From: Siphonodentalium dalli
Lineage: Eukaryota; Mollusca; Scaphopoda; Gadilida; Siphonodentaliidae
Assembly (NCBI GenBank): GCA_032622095.1
Contig: CP136062.1
Coordinates: 17,733,739-17,797,738, forward strand
Direction of reading: 5' to 3'
DNA: 64,000 bases
Shown here: in pieces, positions 37,714 through 49,165 of the stretch
Position numbering within the stretch: position 1 is the stretch's first letter
How the letters are laid out: every line of letters starts with the position of its first letter
The notes under the pieces: generated by a model
What the model saw: only the letters and a program-made list of their open reading frames with translations
Databases searched by the model: none
Told to the model about the DNA's origin: nothing
Program-made: the position numbers and the translations under genes

Positions 37714-38101
37714 TCTCATATATATTTTGAAGACCCCTGTATGTTTGTATGTCTGTCTGTCTGTCATTGATACAAATCTACGATTCTCGACCGATCGGGA
37801 CGAAACTTGGTACGTGTGTGTAGTTTGACCAGGCGGTCGTCCTTGTCGTATTGGCGAGCCCGTGCGAGACTCGTGCAGCGCATGCGCAGACGAGATATCG
37901 GAAACGGGTGGAGCTATCGATTTGAAATTTGGTATGTGAATGTATCTTGCCCCGGATACGAATTTTATCGGGTCGCCGAGACCGTGCGACGCCAGCTTTG
38001 TGCATGCGCAGACCAGATCTCGGAAACGGGTGGAGCTATCAACTTGAAATTTGGTTTTTGAATAGCCCGGAGCCCCGGACAACGTCGGGCTCATCGGCTA
38101 G
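37714..38101 (+). mobile_element. Helitron-like non-autonomous element 1
   Basis: It starts TCTCATATATATTTTG, near a run of CTGT repeats. It ends with a GC-rich hairpin (CCCCGGACAACGTCGGG), then CTCATCGG and CTAG, with T following. A TC start, a 3' hairpin and a CTRR end are the Helitron hallmarks. Inside, GGAAACGGGTGGAGCTATC occurs twice. No Rep/helicase gene, so non-autonomous. Confidence 0.65.
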
Positions 38102-38608
38102 TCTAATATATATTTTGGGACTTCTGTTTGTCTGTTAGCTATGGCCGAGAAAACTGGTGGACGGATTGAGCCCAAACTTCCTATCTAAGGGTAAAATTCC
38201 AGATGAAGTGTCATCGCACCGCTTCAGAGAATGAGAGCACTCCTTCTCCACTCCCCCGCCACCGCAATGGGAATTCATGGGTTAATCGCGTGATAGTTAA
38301 AGAAAGTTTGTATCCGCAGTGTCGTTGATAAAGAGCGTGTCTGTGTCCAGACATGAGCATGTTGTGTTTGTGTCCAGACATGAGAGTGATTCTTATGTCT
38401 GTGTTTGTACTTAGGGGTTCCTAAGGAATGAGGGAGATTTTCATCGGGTCAGTTTTTCTGACCGAGGTGACCTTCACCTTGAAACGGGTACCCACAAATG
38501 ATATATATGTATGTTATAGACTCGAAAACGGCCTGTTTGTTTGTCTGTTAGCTATGGCCGGGAAAACTGCCAGACTCAAAGCCCGGACGAAGTCGGGTCA
38601 CCTGCTAG
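38102..38608 (+). mobile_element. Helitron-like non-autonomous element 2, abutting element 1
   Basis: It starts TCTAATATATATTTTGGGAC and ends GCCCGGACGAAGTCGGG, then TCACCTG and CTAG, with T following. Its first base follows directly on the CTAG of element 1. GTCTGTTAGCTATGGCCG occurs near both ends of the element. Confidence 0.65.
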
Positions 38609-39137
38609 TATGTGTATATATACCCATTAATATTGCTGCCAATAAAACGTTAAGTACATATGTGAGGCCAAATTCACATTTATCAATTAATGTGCTTCAG
38701 CTCAATTCAGTTCCACTTCAGTACATTTCAATTGAAATTAATTTTATATAATCGCTAAATCCCCCCAGTTAATTAATGAATAAATCCAATAGAAAATTAA
38801 TTGCGCTTCAACGCAATTATTTTCCCATATATGGGAACCCCCAGTTAATTAATGGAATAAGCTATCTATTCAGGGGTGTAAGCTTGTAACAATAATTGCA
38901 CTTCAATTGATATAAATCAAGCTGGATTGCGCTTCAGCTCAATTGAATTGCACTTCAGCCTCCCATAAGTACAAACATATAATCTCTACTCTAATTCTAC
39001 TCATGTTTCCATCATCTAAATGTTGTTCATCATAAATGTAATATTGGGGCAAATAAATATTGTTTAAATCAACATATAATCTCCATTGCCATCAAAAGAC
39101 TGGTCCCAAATCAGAAATGTTGTAAAAAATACGAATT
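38609..39137. other. AT-rich spacer
   Basis: Contains CCAGTTAATTAATG twice (near 38766 and 38851) and recurrent GCTTCAGCTCAATT-type words. No gene. Confidence 0.45.
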
Positions 39138-39357
39138 TTCGAAATTTGTTATTTTTTGGTGAAATTTCGTTTTTTGGATGTAAAAGGGTTTGACATTGGT
39201 TTGACAAAGAGAAATGATATGAGAGTTTGAAAATAAAAAATAAAATAGGATTTTTTTTAATTTGGAAATTTTGAAATGAATGGAATTTTCTAAATTTGTT
39301 ATTTTTTGGTACAATTTCGTTTTTTGGGATGTAAAAGGGTTTGACATTGGTGTCATG
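39138..39357. repeat. ~150-bp direct repeat pair
   Basis: TTTGTTATTTTTTGGT, AATTTCGTTTTTTGG and ATGTAAAAGGGTTTGACATTG occur at about 39145-39200 and again at about 39295-39356. Confidence 0.75.
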
Positions 39358-39527
39358 GCATCGACCAGCGGTGAAATTTTAGGAGGAGAAATTTTTCACT
39401 AAATCCGTCCTAATCCTGACTTTATAAAGCATAAATCTTGTGTTGTTATGTTCCAACATTAACTTTATGCAATTACGCAGACTTACATATCAAAATTATA
39501 ATGTTAATTTAATGAAAATAAGGGTAA

Positions 39528-40236
39528 ATGAGTGTTACAAAACTGAAAACATTTCTAGAAAAAGATTTTGGAAATCACCATGAGGATGACGACAAAGTAT
39601 TAATAGTGGCATCAGATAGCAAAGGAAAGTATTTGAAAGATGAAGCAAACACAATTAGTGCTGGAATAAACATTACCTGGCTGATATTCCCGGGAAAAAC
39701 AACCAGAGAAATCTTTGGAAAACTTTATGAAAAAATTCCAAAAATTGTGAATGCCAGAGAGAACAGAGGCAAACAGATTGAACTGTACCTATGGACAGGG
39801 ACCTGCGATATAACAATAAAGCTTTATATACCTTCGCCACAAATCAGACAGGAATGCCTATGACAACCTGACATCATCTTTCAAGCAACTTGATAGATTT
39901 ATTAAGAGGAACTATCCTAACGTCACAATCATCATCCTTGAAATTCCACCAATCAGCTTGAATGAAAGCAGAAGTCACGAAAACCGAAATATTTTCAAAC
40001 TTGAGACTAGGAAAACCACTGACAGAATCAAGAATATCAACAAATTGATAAGGGAATACAACCCAAAACCAACACCTCAATTTTAATTTGATCTTCAAAG
40101 AGTCAGAAAAAGGATCAGTGAACAAGCACACTATTCATTAAATTTTTCCTTATATAAAGATGGAGTGCATCCAAGCAACTTATTGGCAGCAGCATGGATG
40201 AAAAGACTTCTACGTTGCATGTTTCCAGAATACTAA
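39528..40236 (+). pseudogene. SGNH/GDSL esterase-like retroelement ORF (broken)
   Basis: The first frame (39528-39863) has KVLIVASDSKG like SGNH block I, FPGKTT, then LYLWTGTCDIT like block III. A frameshift near 39850 moves to a frame that runs to 40236, with a stop at 40084-40086. It ends in YKDGVHPSNL, matching the block V Asp-x-x-His. Esterase domains of this kind are known in ORF1 proteins of CR1-like LINEs, often with a PHD finger; a PHD-like scrap lies at 43026. The catalytic Ser position (DSKG) and the Asp/His pair are visible. Two breaks make it a pseudogene. The start is the first ATG of the open frame and may not be the true one. Confidence 0.6.
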
Positions 40237-40246
40237 ACTGCAAAAC

Positions 40247-40408
40247 TTCGGATCTGTGAGTATTGACTCACTGCCGAAAACAATTTAGTAACAAATAGTA
40301 GTTGCAAAATAGAAACTAACTTTCGGATCTGTGGGTATTGTCTCACTGCCGAAAACAAACTACAAATATAGGAATTTCGGATCTGTGAGTATTTATCTCA
40401 CTGCCGAA
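40247..40408 (+). repeat. Three hairpin units after the esterase-like ORF
   Basis: TTCGGATCTGTGAGTATT, 6-7 bases, then CACTGCCGAA is repeated at 40247-40278, 40322-40353 and 40376-40408. Each unit folds (TTCGG with CCGAA, GTGAG with CTCAC). Spacers differ in length and sequence, so the hairpin itself looks like the conserved unit. Confidence 0.75.
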
Positions 40409-40428
40409 ACATGGCGGCGGCACTAACA

Positions 40429-43025
40429 ATGAAAGTGTCAATGACACTGTAGCTCAACTTGGAAAGGGAATAATTTAATGTATTACAGTCAATGGAGCGT
40501 TTAGGAATGTGGAAAGTTGAATGTCTAATATTAGTTTATAGACATGAAGAGAAAAGTAAAATCAAAGATGGCTGCTGGCGGCTATGTTTTCGGCCGAATG
40601 ACCCCAAAATGAGTCGTTCTCATCTACATGTCATCGTTAACATCCATGAAAAATTTTATGACGATCAGACTAAAGGTACGACCTGTAGCCCATGCTAAAG
40701 CATTTAGTCATACAAAGAGTAAAATCCAAGATGGCTGCTGGCGGCCATGTTTTTGGGACGAATGACCCCAAAGTTACTCGTTCCCATCTACATGTCAATA
40801 TAATCATCCATGACAAATTTCATGATGATCAGACGAACAGTACGACCTGTGGCCCGTGCTAATGGATTAAATTTTGAAATCCAAGATGGCCGCTGGTGGC
40901 CATGTTTTTTGTCCGAATGACCCCAAAATGACTCATTCCCATCTACATTCCAAAATTTCAACAGCCATGACAAATTTTATGATGATCAGACTAAAGGTAC
41001 GACCTGTAGCCCGTGCTAAAGGATTTAGTCATACAAAGAGTAAAATCCAAGATGGCTGCTGGTGGCCATGTTTTTTGGCCGAATGACCCCAAAATGACTT
41101 GCTCCCATCTACATGTCATTATTAACATTCCTAACAAATTTTGTATGGTGATGAGACCAAAAGTACGACCTGTAGCCCGTGCTAAATAATTTAGTCATAC
41201 AAAGAGTAAAGTCCAAGATGGCTGCTGGTGGCCATGTTTTTGGGCCGAATGACCCCAAACTTACTTGTTCCCATCTACATGTCAATATAATCATTCATGA
41301 CAACTTTCATGATGATCAGACGAACATTACGACCTGTGGCCCGTGCTAATGGATTAAATTCTGAAATCCAAGATGGCCGCTGGTGGCCATGTTTTTTGTC
41401 CGAATGACCCCAAAATGACTCATTCCCATCTACATTCCAAAATTTCAACAGCCATGACAAATTTTATGATGATCAGACTAAAGGTACGACCTGTAGCCTG
41501 TGCTAAAGGATTTAGTCATACAAAGAGTAAAATCCAAGATGGCTGCTGGTGGCCATGTTTTTTGGCCGAATGACCCCAAAATGACTTGCTCCCATCTACA
41601 TGTCATTATTAACATTCCTAACAAATTTTGTATGGTGATGAGACCAAAAGTACGACCTGTAGCCCGTGCTAAATAATTTAGTCATACAAAGAGTAAAGTC
41701 CAAGATGGCTGCTGGTGGCCATGTTTTTGGACCGAATGACCCCAAACTTACTTGTTCCCATCTACATGTCAATATAATCATTCATGACAACTTTCATGAT
41801 GATCAGACGAACAGTACGACCTGTGGCCCGTGCTAATGGATTAACTTTTTAAATCCAAGATGGCCGTTGGCGGCCATGTTTTTTGTCCGAATGACCCCAA
41901 AATGACTCGTTCCCATCAACATTCCAATTTCAACAACCATGACAAATTTTATGATGAGACTAAAGGTACGACCTGTAGCCCGTGCTAAAGGATTTAGTCA
42001 TACAAAGAGTAAAATCCAAGATGGCTGCTGGCGACCAAGTTTTTTGGCCGAATGACCCCAAAATTACTTGTTCCCATCTGCATGTCATTGTTTTTTAATG
42101 ATCAGACTAAAGGTACAACCTGCAGCCAGTGCTAAAGAATTTAGTCATACAAAGAGTAAAATCCAAGATGGCTGCTGGCAGCCATGTTTTTTGGGCCGAA
42201 TGACACTAAAATTACTCGTTCCCATCTACATGTCAATATTATCATCCATGACAAATTTCATGATGATCAAACGAACAGTACGACCTGTGGCCCGTGCTAA
42301 TGGATTAAATTTTGAAATCCAATATGGCCACTGGCGGCCATGTTTTTTGTCCAAATTACCCCAAAATGACTCGTTCCCATCTACATTCCAATTTCAACAG
42401 CCATGACAAATTTTATGATGATCAGACTAAAGGTATGACCTGTAGCCCGTGCTAAAGGATTTAGTCATACAAAGAGTAAAATCCAATATGTGGCTGCTGG
42501 CGGGCATGTTTTTTGGCCGAATGACCCTAAAATGACTCGTTCCCATCTACATGTCATTATTAACATTCTTGACAAATTTTATGATGATCAGACTAAAAGT
42601 ACGACCTGTAGCCCGTGCTAAAGAATTTAGTCATACAAAGAGTAAAATCCAAAATGGCTGCTGGCAGCCATGTTTTTGGGCCGAATGACCCCAAAATTAC
42701 TCGTTCCCATCTACATGTCAATATTAAAATCCTTGACATATTTCGATGATCAGACAAACATTACGGCCTGTAGCCCGTGCTAATGGATTGAATTTTGAAA
42801 TCCAATATGGCCACTGGCGGCCATGTTTTTTTTTTCGAATGACCCCAAAATTAATCATTCTGGTCTAAATGTTGATGTCAACAGCTATGACAAATTTCAT
42901 AATGATCCGACCAAAGGTACGACCTGTAGCCTGCATTGTTGACGCCTTACGTACACACGTACACACGCACGACGGACGACAAAGCCATGGCAATAGCTCA
43001 CACTTTACAAAGTAAAGTTGAGCTA
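40429..43025 (+). mobile_element. Complete pearl-like element with higher-order repeats
   Basis: 5' hairpin and TAGCTCAACTT; 3' hairpin AACTTTACAAAGTAAAGTT and end GAGCTA at 43025. About 14-15 monomers of 150-168 bp. Within 40.79-41.83 kb three successive monomers form a 487-bp higher-order unit repeated almost exactly (for example 40788-40973 against 41275-41460). The 3' arm has GTACACACGTACACACGCAC and ACGGACGAC. No gene. Confidence 0.85.
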
Positions 43026-43298
43026 AAAACTGGAAGGAAAACAAACCAGAGGAAAAATAAAGAGACATGGGAATGCTTATACTGCGAAAAGAAATGCAAA
43101 AGCAAAAGAATGCAGTGCGAAGGCTGGGTATGCCTACCCTGTGCCAAGATGCCAGAAGAGATTTACGACGTGCTAAACAAACACTCAACCAGGAAGACAG
43201 ACCCTACACCTGGAATAAAATGGATCTGCAAACTTGACGAGTATGCTTTACCAATTAGAACAGATAAGTGGAACGCTAACCACCATGAACAACAATGA
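43026..43298 (+). pseudogene. PHD-like zinc-finger ORF fragment between two pearl-like elements
   Basis: About 88 codons, from KTGRKTNQRK to HHEQQ. They contain WECLYCEKKC, MQCEGWVCLPC, an EEIYDVLNKHS segment and IKWIC. The Cys spacing (C-x2-C, C-x6-C, W-x-C-x2-C) resembles a shortened PHD-type finger like those in ORF1 of CR1-like LINEs. It is bounded on the left by a pearl 3' terminus (43025) and on the right by a pearl 5' terminus, whose ATGA supplies the stop codon. No start of its own is visible, so it is a fragment. An identical second copy lies at 60389. Its family is inferred. Confidence 0.5.
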
Positions 43299-44739
43299 AA
43301 GTGTCAATGACACTGTAGCTCAACTTAGAAAGGGAATAATTTCATGTGTTACAGTCAATGGAGCAATTAGGAATACGGACAGTTGAAATATCTGTAATAC
43401 TAGATTATCAACATGAAGAGATATATATAAAGTAAAATCCAAGATGGTTGGTGGCGGCTATTTTTTTCGAAGGAAATTCAATAACATTTGATAGCTTCCA
43501 TCGAGTAAACTAATATCAAGATTAATATGAAGTTTGGTGATGATCGCCTGAGACAAGTGGACTGTAGGATGTGCCAAAGGATTTAGTCATGCAAAGAGTA
43601 AAATCCAAGATGGCTGCCAGCGGACATGTTTTATAGCCGAATGACCCCAAAATGAATCGTTTCCCATCTACAAGTCAATGTCAACAGCCATGACAAATTT
43701 CATAATGATCGTACCAAAGCTATGACTTGTAGCCCATGTTACAAGGATTGAATTTTGAAATCCAAGATGGCCGCTGATGGCCATGATTTTTTGCCGAATG
43801 ACCCCAAAATGACTCATTTCCCATCTACATGTCAATGTCAACAGCCATGACAAATTTCATAATGATCTGACCAAAGGTGCGACCTGTAGCCTGTGACAAA
43901 GGATTTTAAAAGTCATGCAAAGAGACAAATCCAAGATGGCTGCTGGCGGCCATGTTTTTTGCTGAATGATGACTCGTTCCCATCTACATGTCAAGACAAA
44001 TTTTGTGATGATCAGACAAACAGTATGGCCTGTAGCCTGTGCTAATGGATTGAATTTTGATTTCCAAGATGGCTGTTGGCGGCCATGTTTTTTTACCGAA
44101 TGACCTCAAAATTACTCGTTCCCATTTACATGTCAATGTTAACATCCATGACAAATTTCATTATGATCCGACCTGTAGCCTGTGTCAAAGGATTTAGTCA
44201 TACAAAGAGGAAAATCCACGATGGCTGACGGCGGCCATGTTTTATAGCCGAATGACCCCAAAATGAATCGTTCCCATCTACATATCAATATTAACATCCA
44301 CGACAAATTTCATGATGATCAGACAACACTCCGGCCTGTAGCCCGTGTTAATGGATTGAATTTTGAAATCCAAGATGGCCACTGGCGTCCATGTTTTCTT
44401 TAGCCGAATGACCCCAAAATGACTCGTTCCCATCTACATGTCAATGCCCATCACAAACAGTAGGACCTATAGCCCGTGCTAATGGATTGAATTTTGAAAT
44501 CCGAGATGGCTGCTGACCCCAATGACCCCAAAATGACTCGTTCCCATCTACATGTCAATGTCAACAGCTATGACAAATTTTATAATAATCCGACCAAAGG
44601 TACGACCTGTAGCCTGTGCTAAAGGAAATTATTGACGAATCACACATGCACACACTCACACACATGCATGCACACACACATGGATGACGGATACCAATCC
44701 ATGACAATAGCTCAAACTTTACAAAGTAAAGTTGAGCTA
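43295..44739 (+). mobile_element. Complete pearl-like element
   Basis: Starts ATGAAAGTGTCAATGACACT with TAGCTCAACTT and ends with the hairpin AACTTTACAAAGTAAAGTT and GAGCTA at 44739. It has a left arm of about 130 bp, some seven ~160-bp monomers and a CACACATGCATGCACACACA stretch before the 3' end. One monomer (about 43615-43735) is missing from the duplicate copy. Confidence 0.85.
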
Positions 44740-44776
44740 ATAAATAACAAGTCTAAATCTACCTCCGTTAAACCAT

Positions 44777-45310
44777 CTAAAAAGTAATTGCTCCGCAAAA
44801 GTGACGCTATTGTTTTTGTGTATGTCGCAACCAGGTAAAAAAAATAAGCTGTTAAAACTGACGTGTAGGAATATCCACGTTGGGGCATGTGCCGGCGTCT
44901 TTGAATCAGACAACACTTAGCGCCAGTTTACCAATAATTGATCCCCCTATTTCAGGCAATATATTGGCAGCTTGTGCATTAGAATTAGGGGATAATGGTG
45001 CATCTAAAAAGTAATTGCTCCGCAAAAGTGACGCTATTGTTTTTGTGTATGTCGCAACCAGGTAAAAAAAATAAGCTGTTAAAACTGACGTGTAGGAATA
45101 TCCACATTGGGGCATTGACCAAATTGCGGGCAAAGATGGATAACTCTAAAATCAAGTGGCTTTTTGTATCAGATATTTGACAAGCCGGCAAAATAGACAG
45201 TCATCGAGAAGAATTTCATTGACCAAATTGCGGGCAAAGATGGATAACTCTAAAATCAAGTGGCTTTTTGTGTCAGATATTTGACAAACCGGTAAAATTT
45301 GTTGAACAAA
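44777..45310. repeat. Nested direct repeats (227 bp and 104 bp)
   Basis: CTAAAAAGTAATTGCTCCGC starts at 44777 and 45004, and about 125 bp repeats almost exactly. Then TTGACCAAATTGCGGGCAAA starts at 45115 and 45219 with about 80 bp repeated. Short frames on both strands here have no recognised domain. Confidence 0.85.
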
Positions 45311-46733
45311 ATGTTGATAAATAACAGGTTTTGTGCAATTTTATACTATAGTTGATGGTGCTTTTCATTATTTTTGGGCAATTATTAGATTCTGATAACT
45401 GAAGCGTCATTTCAAAAAATGTTGTTGTTGGAATGTGATTATATGGGGACCCTCTGATCGGATTAAGTACCGGTACCTGTAAGAGATTTTATGGTATCTG
45501 GAACATTTCATATTTAGTTACATGTAGCATGGCATTCAGAAATATGATATGTCGCCTTGAGGCAAAAATTTATATTACCATATTTATGGTATTGATCGCC
45601 TACATGTATTGACCAAAATGGACAGGATTACATTTTTCTCTTGTCGTGTCTATTTCAATCCTAACTTAGAAGTATGTCGATCTGGTAAATAATTGGAGAG
45701 AATGCTTTATACACGTATAGCATTTATGTCTTGGCCACTAACTGAGAGCTGTGATAATAATAGTAAGTTATCGTTGGAGACCCCCCCCCCCCCACAATGG
45801 AGATCTCTAGTCGCATCCATGTAGCCAATGTGTCTTATACCTTATAACCGGGGAGGTGGCTACATGTAGATGGTCCCCATTGGTGGGTGGTTGGGAAACT
45901 TGGGTTTGTCCGCCTTGACATTTCCAAATGTACGTACCTTGAACCAGACCAAAGTCAAATGTTCTCGAAATACTACTTTGCACCCCCCCCCCCCCCAGTT
46001 GAACTTTCCAAATGGTACCTCAAACATTTCCAACTGAAATGTTCAACCTGACACCCTCTAAACCTAAATTGTTCAACCGATAGCCATTCCGACCAAACTT
46101 TGGACCAAGAGTAGAAGAATATACTGCTGTTGGTCTAAAAACAACACATTCCCCCACTAAATACTGGTTGGAAAATCAAACAATCAATAATATATATTGT
46201 TTTTATCTCAGGATGTCTGCTGTTCACATTTCTAGCTACATGTAGCTGGGACTAATATATTATTATATATTATATTAGATGAGTCCCAGTCTCTAGTAAT
46301 TAGCTATTATATGTTTTGGGTTGGGAGGTAGGCCTACCACCCGGGGGTGATACGTGGTGGCTCGGAGTGTTTTTATGTGGTATTTAGGGCGGGCCACCCA
46401 CACATTCCGTCAAATCGGTCGAAATCCTTACCATTCTCGAAAATGGTCCATACCCAATTTTCACCCCTCGGGTGGTACGACCCAGGGGGGGGGGGGGGTG
46501 ATGGGTGGAGGTCGGGGTGTTTCTATGTGGTATTTGGGGCGGGCCACACACCCATGCCGTCAAGTCAGCCGAAAGCGATATTTTTTAAAATAAGGAATAT
46601 ATAGGGAAGGGAATAAGTTCCAAATGTCATGATCGTTGTGATAGCGCCATATACAAATGTCTGACATTAGCATGAATTGTAATTCGCCAGACACAAAGAA
46701 TGATGAGGCGATCAGCATACTAATTGCATAAGA
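45311..46733. other. Unannotated DNA with C- and G-runs
   Basis: Runs of 13 C (45781), 14 C (about 45983) and about 13 G (46486). A hairpin CTGGGACTAATATA...GAGTCCCAG lies near 46246-46291. A ~60-bp direct repeat, GTGGTATTT(A/G)GGGCGGGCCAC, lies near 46377 and 46527. No gene supported. Confidence 0.55.
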
Positions 46734-48086
46734 ATATCAATTGTATGGAATACTATTATGGCCACTTCCTAATGGCGTTTTCGGTGCACGCCGAAAGCGA
46801 CAAAAAGTGTGCCATTAGTAACGCGCCGAAAGCGACAAAATGTTCGTCGTTACAGCGTACTTTTTGTCGCTTTCGGCGCGCTGAAACATGCGCTAATATC
46901 GCACATTTTGACGCTTTCGGTGCATGGCAGCATCTAGCCCATATACTATATAGATTGAAATTTGAGATATATGATGCATGTTTTTGCCGACTGGCCCACA
47001 AAATGACTCGTTCCCAATCTACATGTTACCAATGTCAACAGTCATGGCAAATTTCACAATGATCCGACCAAAGTTACAACCTGTGCCAATGGAAATTGTC
47101 GACGGACGTACTTATGTTCGGAAACCACAGTGATTGGCGATGGGTATACCAAACCATGGCAAATTGGCAATATCTCAACTTGATTTTTCATATTCAGCAG
47201 CTTGAGCTGAAATGCATGCTGAAATAGCGTCTTACCGCTATTCTCAAAGTAATTGACCAGAAAAACGGGGTGATACCCCGGTCATGACCGCGGTGATACC
47301 GGTAATAAACGGTAACGGTATTGATATGGTCACGGCGGTGGAGTTACGGTATTGGGCGATAATGATACCGCAGTCTTTTAGCGGGCACCGCATTAATATT
47401 TTTGAATACCGCGGTCTTTTAGCGGGCACTGCATTATTTTGAATACCGCGGTGATTTTCATGGAACTCTTTGAGGGGAGGTATTTACTCCCACATACTTG
47501 TTCGCATTAACAAGCGGTATCAGTACCGCGGTATTGGAGGATACCGCGGTATAGTACTGCGGTATTAACGGGGTGACACCACGTTATTGGTGGTCAATTA
47601 CTTTAAGTATAGCGGTACATATCAAATTATGCAGCTTCTCAGCCATAAATAATGATAATCATATTTATTCGAACAACGTATTCGGAAACACACATGAATA
47701 GTACAACCACCGGTCCCTGGCACAAAATGGTCATAATACTAAAAGTACATAAATATCAGACACAGGGGTCCCTGTTATTATATTATTTTTAGGGTCACAT
47801 TCCCCACTTTAAAGAAAGAACACCAAGCTTGGTGAAAATGGCTTCAAAATCACAATTTTTTCAAAATACCAAATGTGTTGACAGGACTGCCCCTTCCTTA
47901 AATAGTATAATAGTCTTTAAAACTAACAACCATAAAATGGGATAAAGCAAAACAAGTTTTAAAAATCCATTCCCAAATTCAAAAAAATGATCGATTTTTT
48001 AAAAATCTGCCGATCTGCCCGTCCGTTTGATCGCCTATATATAGCAAAAGTTATAAACATTATCAGCGCCCTTAATCCCCGGGTTG
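46734..48086. repeat. Tandem duplication unit A
   Basis: Starts GAATATCAATTGTATGGAAT and matches 48088-49165: AAAGCGACAAAAAGTGTGCC, GGCCCACAAAATGACTCGTT, CGAACAACGTATTCGG and CAAAATACCAAAT(G/T)TGTTGAC. It contains a 3' pearl-like remnant (about 46985-47215, ending near CAGCTTGAGCTG), a foldback (46780-46900) and the MITE at 47235. Confidence 0.8.
47235..47615. mobile_element. 381-bp MITE with TA target site
   Basis: CCGCTATTCTCAAAGTAATT and AATTACTTTAAGTATAGCGG are 25-bp inverted ends with TA on both sides (47233-47234 and 47616-47617). The tandem partner copy near 48669 lacks it: AGCGTTT-TA-TTTATCAAATT, a natural empty site. The interior is full of ATACCGCGGTAT-type palindromes and GTCTTTTAGCGGGCAC repeats. 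Confidence 0.88.
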
Positions 48087-48087
48087 G

Positions 48088-49165
48088 AATATCAATTGTA
48101 TGGAATACTATTAGGGCCATTTCTTAATGGCGCTTTCGGTGCCATTAGGAAACATATATCTCAAATTTCAATATATAGTATACGGGCTAGATGCTGCCAC
48201 CGAAAGCGACAAAATGTGCGATATTAGCGCATGTTTCGATGCGCAGAAAGCGACAAAAAGTGTGCCATTAGTAATGCGCCAAAAGCGACAAAATGTGCGT
48301 CGTTACGGCGCACTTTTTGTCGCTTTCGGCGCGCCGAAACATGCGCTAATATCGCACATTTTGTCGCTTTCGGTGGCGGCATCCAGCCCGTATACTATAT
48401 ATTGAAATTTGAGATATATGATGCAAGTTTTTTGTCGACTGGCCCACAAAATGACTCGTTCCCAATCTATATGTTACCAATTCCAACAGTCATGCCTAAT
48501 TTCATAATGATCCGACCAAAGTTACAACCTGTAGCCCATGCCAATGGAAATTGTCGACGGACGTACTTATGTTCGGAAACCACTGGCGATGGATACCAAC
48601 CCATGGAAAATTGGCAATATCTCAACTTGAATTTTCATGTTCAGCAGCTTGAGCTAAAATGCATTCTGAAATAGCGTTTTATTTATCAAATTATGCAGCT
48701 TCTCATGTCTCAGCCACAAATAATGATAATCCTATTTATTCGAACAACGTATTCGGGAACACACATGAATAGTACAACCACTGGCTCCTGGCACAAATTG
48801 GTCATAATACTAAAAGTACATATATATACAGGGGTCCGGGATTTTTTTTTATTATATTATTTTTAGGCTCAAATTCCCCATTTTAAAGAAATAACACAAG
48901 CTTGGTGAAAATGGCTTCAAAATCAATTTTGTTTTCAAAATACCAAATTTGTTGACAGGACTGCCCCTTCCTTAAATATTATAATAGTCTTCAACACTAA
49001 CATCCATAAAATAGGATGAAGAAAAACAAGTTGTAAAAATCTATTCCCAAATTCAAAAAAAAAAAAAAAAAATTATTTTAATCTGCCGATCTGCCCCTCC
49101 GTTTGATCGCCTATATATATAGCCAAAGTCATAAACATTATTAGCGCCCTTAATCCCCGGGTTAC
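48088..49165. repeat. Tandem duplication unit B
   Basis: Second, diverged copy of 46734-48086 without the 381-bp MITE. Contains a larger foldback (48152-48420) and a 3' pearl-like remnant ending in AGCAGCTTGAGCTA near 48656. A 20-base A-run lies near 49058-49075. Confidence 0.8.
48152..48420. repeat. Large foldback, 111-bp arms
   Basis: CATATATCTCAAATTTCAAT on the left pairs with ATTGAAATTTGAGATATATG on the right. The arms stay in register inward to GAAAGCGACAAAAAGTG and CACTTTTTGTCGCTTTC, giving 111 bp each around a 47-bp loop. A GTCGCTTTCGG word and its complement are repeated several times along the arms. Confidence 0.88.

Larger units (their letters stand above)
40700..46760 (+). repeat. 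Segmental duplication, copy 1 (6.06 kb)
   Basis: Almost identical, in direct orientation, to 58045-64000, at an offset of 17,345 bp on the left and 17,240 bp at the right. Differences are single bases, a missing stretch near 42090 in this copy, about one monomer extra here near 43615-43735, and homopolymer lengths. The window ends inside the second copy. Confidence 0.93.

Noticed and set aside
42865-43188. 107-codon minus-strand frame with Cys/Phe-rich sequence, also at 60228
   Set aside because: It lies opposite the PHD-like fragment and the pearl 3' arm. The plus-strand frame has the zinc-finger pattern, so this is its shadow.
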